Source: Ziziphus jujuba (taxonomy: Eukaryota > Streptophyta > Magnoliopsida > Rosales > Rhamnaceae). Taken from it: 64,000 nt of DNA. A model generated the notes under the pieces. It was not told the origin of the DNA. It did not search any database and saw only the letters and a program-made list of their open reading frames with translations. The position numbers and the translations under genes were made by a program. This document shows positions 60,301 through 64,000 of this stretch, piece after piece; position 1 is the first letter of the stretch, and every line of letters starts with the position of its first letter. The stretch covers positions 46,198,001 through 46,262,000 of the forward strand of contig NC_083379.1 in NCBI RefSeq assembly GCF_031755915.1. Reading direction: 5' to 3'.

Positions 60301-63157
60301 TCCTTTTTTATTGGCTTGATATCTTACTTCTATGTATTAATTTGTTTCGGTGTCAGCTCTTGCGGCCCTGCGATATCTGAATCTTAGTAGATGTTGTCTG
60401 TCTGACAGTGGATGTGAGATGTTTTCTCGTAAGTAATTTTGATACTCATTAAATGACTTCTTGGAAGATACTCGAGTCTTGAATAAAGTAGTCTAGGATG
60501 TTTGGTGGTTCATTATTTTATTTTTTGGGAAAGCGTAAAGTAATATTGAATTCATAGCAAGCCTTTTTCAATGCAGGATTTGGGAATTTAAAAGTATTAA
60601 TCTTGGCATTCAATGACATCTCAGATGCTTGTTTGGTGCACTTAAAAGGTAATGACTGTTCATTCTTTTTTCTTCTTTGATTTTCTGTTATCTTTTCTTC
60701 AATGAAAGAGAAATCTAAGAATAATAATGATTTCCTTTCTCTGCTGCCTGAACATGAAGGCAATTTGATATCTATTATTTGTATTAGTAGTTGGAGAATG
60801 GTATTATTATTATTGAGCATGATGATGGATATTAGTTTCCATTCTACTTGTCTGGAATAATTTTCTGGACGAGGCTGGCTTAACCTGCTTGGGGGCCGAA
60901 GGCAAGTACTGAAAAGGCCGTAAATAATTTTATTTAAAAAATAAAAAAAAAGATAGATATTCAATTTATATATAATTTTTTTCTTTTGAAAAAAAAAAAA
61001 AAGGATGTCCGTTTGGATAATATGTCTGATATGTAAAATTTTGACCTTGATTCAAGCAGGTTTGGCAAATCTGGAGAGCTTGAACTTAGATTCCTGTAGG
61101 ATTGGTGATGATGGCCTGGTTAACCTGACAGGTGAGCATTCAGCAATGCATGGTAATATATATTTTTTGCGCATTTTTGCAAGTGATGAGATTGGAAACA
61201 TGCCCTTTCGTATTGTGCTTTTTAGGATAGAAGATGTTGGTGACTACAGTTTTTCTTCTACTATTATGTTAGAAGGTCTCCTATAATTTGTTATGATGGC
61301 CTTGGTATAAATAAACGAGTCACCATCAGAAAGTGGATTTGTAGCAAAAGACCAATGATTCAAATTCTCTGAACCAGAATCTGTTAAACAGAAATATGTT
61401 TCTTGTGCATCAGAACGTGGACTCATAGCAGCTGAGTCTACCATCTGTAATATTGCCATCGTTGGGTTTGAGCTTTTGCTTATATATGTGTATAAATCAT
61501 CTGGTTTCAGGCCTTCACCGTTTGAAATGTTTGGAGCTGTCTGACACTGATGTTGGAAGCAATGGGCTCCGCCATTTATCTGGTTAGAAGATTTCCTTGC
61601 ATTCATAGTTTACATAATACCAACCACAGCAATTAGTTTATATTCAGTATTTTATAGATTTAGTTTTACTTTTCTTGGGTAGTTTTTTACCTTTTTCTTT
61701 CATTTTAATTTTTTCTACCTTTTTTTTGTTTCTAGCTGCATGTTTTCTATTGTTCCAAAAATTTTATGATGTTATTGACATTAATAAATCTTTTATGGAG
61801 AATCCGTTATTGGTTTCAGGATACTTTTGGTAATATTGTTGCTTTCAGGATATGGTAGACACATTCGTTATAGATTTTATAAGATAGATATATTGCATTT
61901 ATGTACTTTTTATTTGCTGATCCTGTGGTACTTGCTTAATGTAGGTTTGGTTCATCTGGAGAGTATAAATCTTTCATTCACAGTAATTACAGATAGTGGA
62001 TTGAGAAAACTTTCTGGTCTCTCATCTCTTAAATCACTTAATTTGGATGCTCGCCAAATTACAGATGGTGGACTTGCTGCTCTTACAAGTATGTATATTA
62101 GATGGGTATAGGATCTCAATGCACAGTTTGTTTTCTTGATGCGCGGTTTGTTGCCATTGACAATATTTTTCCACTAGAAGAATATTTAAAAGTATTTCCG
62201 ACATGAAGTTAATTTGAGCTTGTTAAAGTTTTTCATGTCATAGACTTGCATATAGATATGGGCGTATTCCATTTTCTCGAAAAAGCAAGTGGAGAGTCAT
62301 TGAGATCACTGGCTTCTTTCACAACCAGTTTCTTGAGAATTGCGATTTGAATGCTACAGTGAGCCAGGTTTTGTGGATTGCATGCTTACTCATAATCTTC
62401 ACAACAATGCAGGTTTGACCTCATTGACACATCTGGATCTTTTTGCAGCTCGTATAACAGATTCTGGAACGAGCTATTTACGAAGTATGTTCTTTTAACC
62501 CTATGATGATTTAATTAGGCACAGTGATGAGATTATATAACTTGTTCTCTGGATGACTGGCCATCTTTATACTTGCATATCACTGCATCACTCAAAACTG
62601 TTAAAATCAGGGTGCATATTGAATTCATAAACAACAATCTTGGGATTGTTAGAAGTCTTTGGATTTAGAAAGATTTTGATTGATTCTCATTTTGCACGAT
62701 GATACTTTTGATGATCAGACTTTAAGAACCTGAGATCCTTGGAAATTTGTGGTGGATGGTTGACTGATGCTGGCATAAAGAATATTAAGGACCTTTCATC
62801 TCTGACGTTGTTGAATCTATCACAGAACTCCAACCTGACGGATAAAACCTTGGAGTTGATTTCTGGTAGACCCTTAGAACTATGTTTTTTATTTTTAGGC
62901 ATAATAATTATTCTTGCTTTATCTGCTTTTAAATATGCTTATATCATTATCCTTTTCCATGAAAATGCACAGGGCTAACAGGATTGGTGTCTTTAAATGT
63001 GTCAAATTCGCGTATCACCAGTGGAGGACTCCGACATCTGAAAACACTGAAGAACTTAAAATCACTGACATTGGAGTCGTGCAAGGTGACAGCAAATGAC
63101 ATCAAGAAGCTTCAATCAAATGACCTCCCTAATCTGATAAGCTTCCGACCGGAGTAG
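57373..63157 (+). CDS. LRR protein with N-myristoylation motif and degenerate F-box-like region, 15 exons
   Basis: Exons are 57373-57570, 57650-57778, 57888-58095, 58274-58420, 59043-59117, 59679-59750, 59840-59911, 60357-60428, 60577-60648, 61060-61131, 61511-61582, 61945-62088, 62413-62484, 62719-62865 and 62973-63157 (1737 nt, 578 aa). The counterpart is Arabidopsis At1g15740. The N-terminus MGGACSRKR has Gly2, Cys5 and Ser6, a myristoylation/palmitoylation pattern. Residues about 75-110 (LPRDISQQILNKLV...) resemble the start of an F-box but lack a convincing full domain, so ligase function is uncertain. From about 115 to the end there are roughly 18 cysteine-containing-type LRRs of about 24 residues (pattern LxxLxxLxLxxCxITDxGLxxL). 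Most repeats are one 72-bp exon each, and introns from exon 3 onward are phase 1. Intron 4 uses a GC donor (AAG then GCATGT). Ligand and partners are unknown. Confidence 0.93.
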
Positions 63158-64000
63158 TTATGGAGGGACAAATAGTAAGTGTATATATAAATAACATTAT
63201 TGAAGCAAGAAGACAATTGTTGGGTGGATCGTATGGAGTTTGGAGTTGGGAGTGGGGTTCCAAAAAATGGCTTTTGTGGGATTGAATTTTGAATAATCTC
63301 TGTCTCTGTGCTTTTTTATGTGAAGCTTTTCTTCTGAATCATACAATGTTGGGGATATTGGAAGAAAATGTGTATAAGCTTCCTAAGCATGGGTGGGTCA
63401 TAGGTGTCCTCTTCTCTGGAACTTTGGTCTTAAAAGTCGAAAGGGCATTGTACATAATCCTCAGGCACTCGGACCATTTCTTAATCCATGTGTTGATTAT
63501 GTACAGTACATTAGTTTATTAATTGATTGAAAGCCACTCGATCAGTAATTTGTCAATTGATTTCCCTTCAACCATATTATATATGATTGTGTACAAATTA
63601 TATTTGCATGGATATAAGTAGTCCCAAATCTTATATCCCAAATGTTTTTTTATTTATTTTATTTGTTAATTGTGATAACCATCCACATTAGACCGCTGAT
63701 TCATAGTGGATAATAGTCTTATGTTCAATCAATGAATGAAGTTCATCATAAAAAAAGAAAAAATAAATAATTTATTGATGAATGAAGGCCTTGCCAATAA
63801 TCTACGAGAGTTGTGAATCATGTAATTAATGGAATAAAGGATGAATAACAATTCTGCCGCTGGAGTTGAAAGCTTGCCAATGCTATTATGTTTGCAGTCT
63901 TCTAATTTGCCGTTGCTTCTGCTGCCTGGACTTCGCCAAACAGGCCTACCTACCTATCTAATGTTGTCTTTTTATGACTTTTGTTTTTCCTTCAAATATT
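63158..64000. other. 3' flank of the LRR gene
   Basis: This contains the likely 3' UTR and following spacer. The 77-codon ORF at 63289-63522 has no recognisable domain and starts within the probable 3' UTR. No new gene starts before the window ends. Confidence 0.6.

Noticed and set aside
63289..63522. 77-codon ORF after the LRR gene
   Set aside because: It begins about 130 bp after the stop codon within the probable 3' UTR and has no domain.

Overview
The window is nuclear DNA of a flowering plant, almost certainly a core eudicot. Coding sequence sits in multi-exon genes with GT-AG introns (and two GC-AG introns) and is moderately GC-balanced. Intergenic DNA and introns are very AT-rich, with many (TA)n, (GA/CT)n and poly(A)/poly(T) tracts. 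No species is assigned. Eleven protein genes were rebuilt exon by exon, and every multi-exon model closes in frame.

Layout: 1-4.8 kb gene-free. 4.8-7.6 kb (-) glycerol kinase (GLI1/NHO1 type, 523 aa). 7.6-14.1 kb gene-free. 14.1-19.1 kb (+) type I, K+-dependent vacuolar H+-pyrophosphatase (768 aa). 19.5-20.1 kb (-) broken retroelement RNase H fragment. 20-31 kb a gene desert with a compound hAT-like inverted-repeat cluster at 28.4-29.9 kb. 31.2-32.3 kb (+) intronless plastid arogenate dehydrogenase. 35.3-37.0 kb (-) 2-oxoglutarate/Fe(II) dioxygenase. 38.7-40.8 kb (+) calcineurin-B-like EF-hand protein. 41.9-42.9 kb (+) unrecognised coiled-coil protein. 43.7-44.0 kb (-) small two-helix membrane protein. 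44.9-45.5 kb (+) triphosphate tunnel metalloenzyme (TTM3 type). 46.1-49.8 kb (-) protein with an extreme Asp/Glu tail. 51.8-55.0 kb (-) CobW/ZNG1-type GTPase with a His-rich loop. 57.4-63.2 kb (+) N-myristoylation-motif LRR protein built from one-repeat-per-exon units.

The genes are not an operon or cluster and have separate jobs: glycerol catabolism, vacuolar energisation, tyrosine synthesis, metal handling, phosphate chemistry and calcium sensing. Four of them (V-PPase, arogenate dehydrogenase, CobW, LRR) occur in the same order as Arabidopsis At1g15690-At1g15710-At1g15730-At1g15740. Glycerol kinase corresponds to At1g80460, which lies beside the duplicate copy of that Arabidopsis segment. 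The window therefore looks like an unsplit version of a block that Arabidopsis duplicated and fractionated.

The most unusual sequence signal is a family of tiny insertions. They consist of little more than an (A)TTACC, CACC or AACC end followed by poly(A), on either strand, and the clearest are flanked by 9-16 bp direct repeats that look like target-site duplications. The smallest is 13 bp between perfect 16-bp repeats. They look like extremely 5'-truncated tails of tRNA-like retroposons. Also notable are interleaved inverted-repeat arms near 29 kb, a TTM3-like gene with no CDC26 reading frame in its apparent leader, and several recent-looking tandem duplications.
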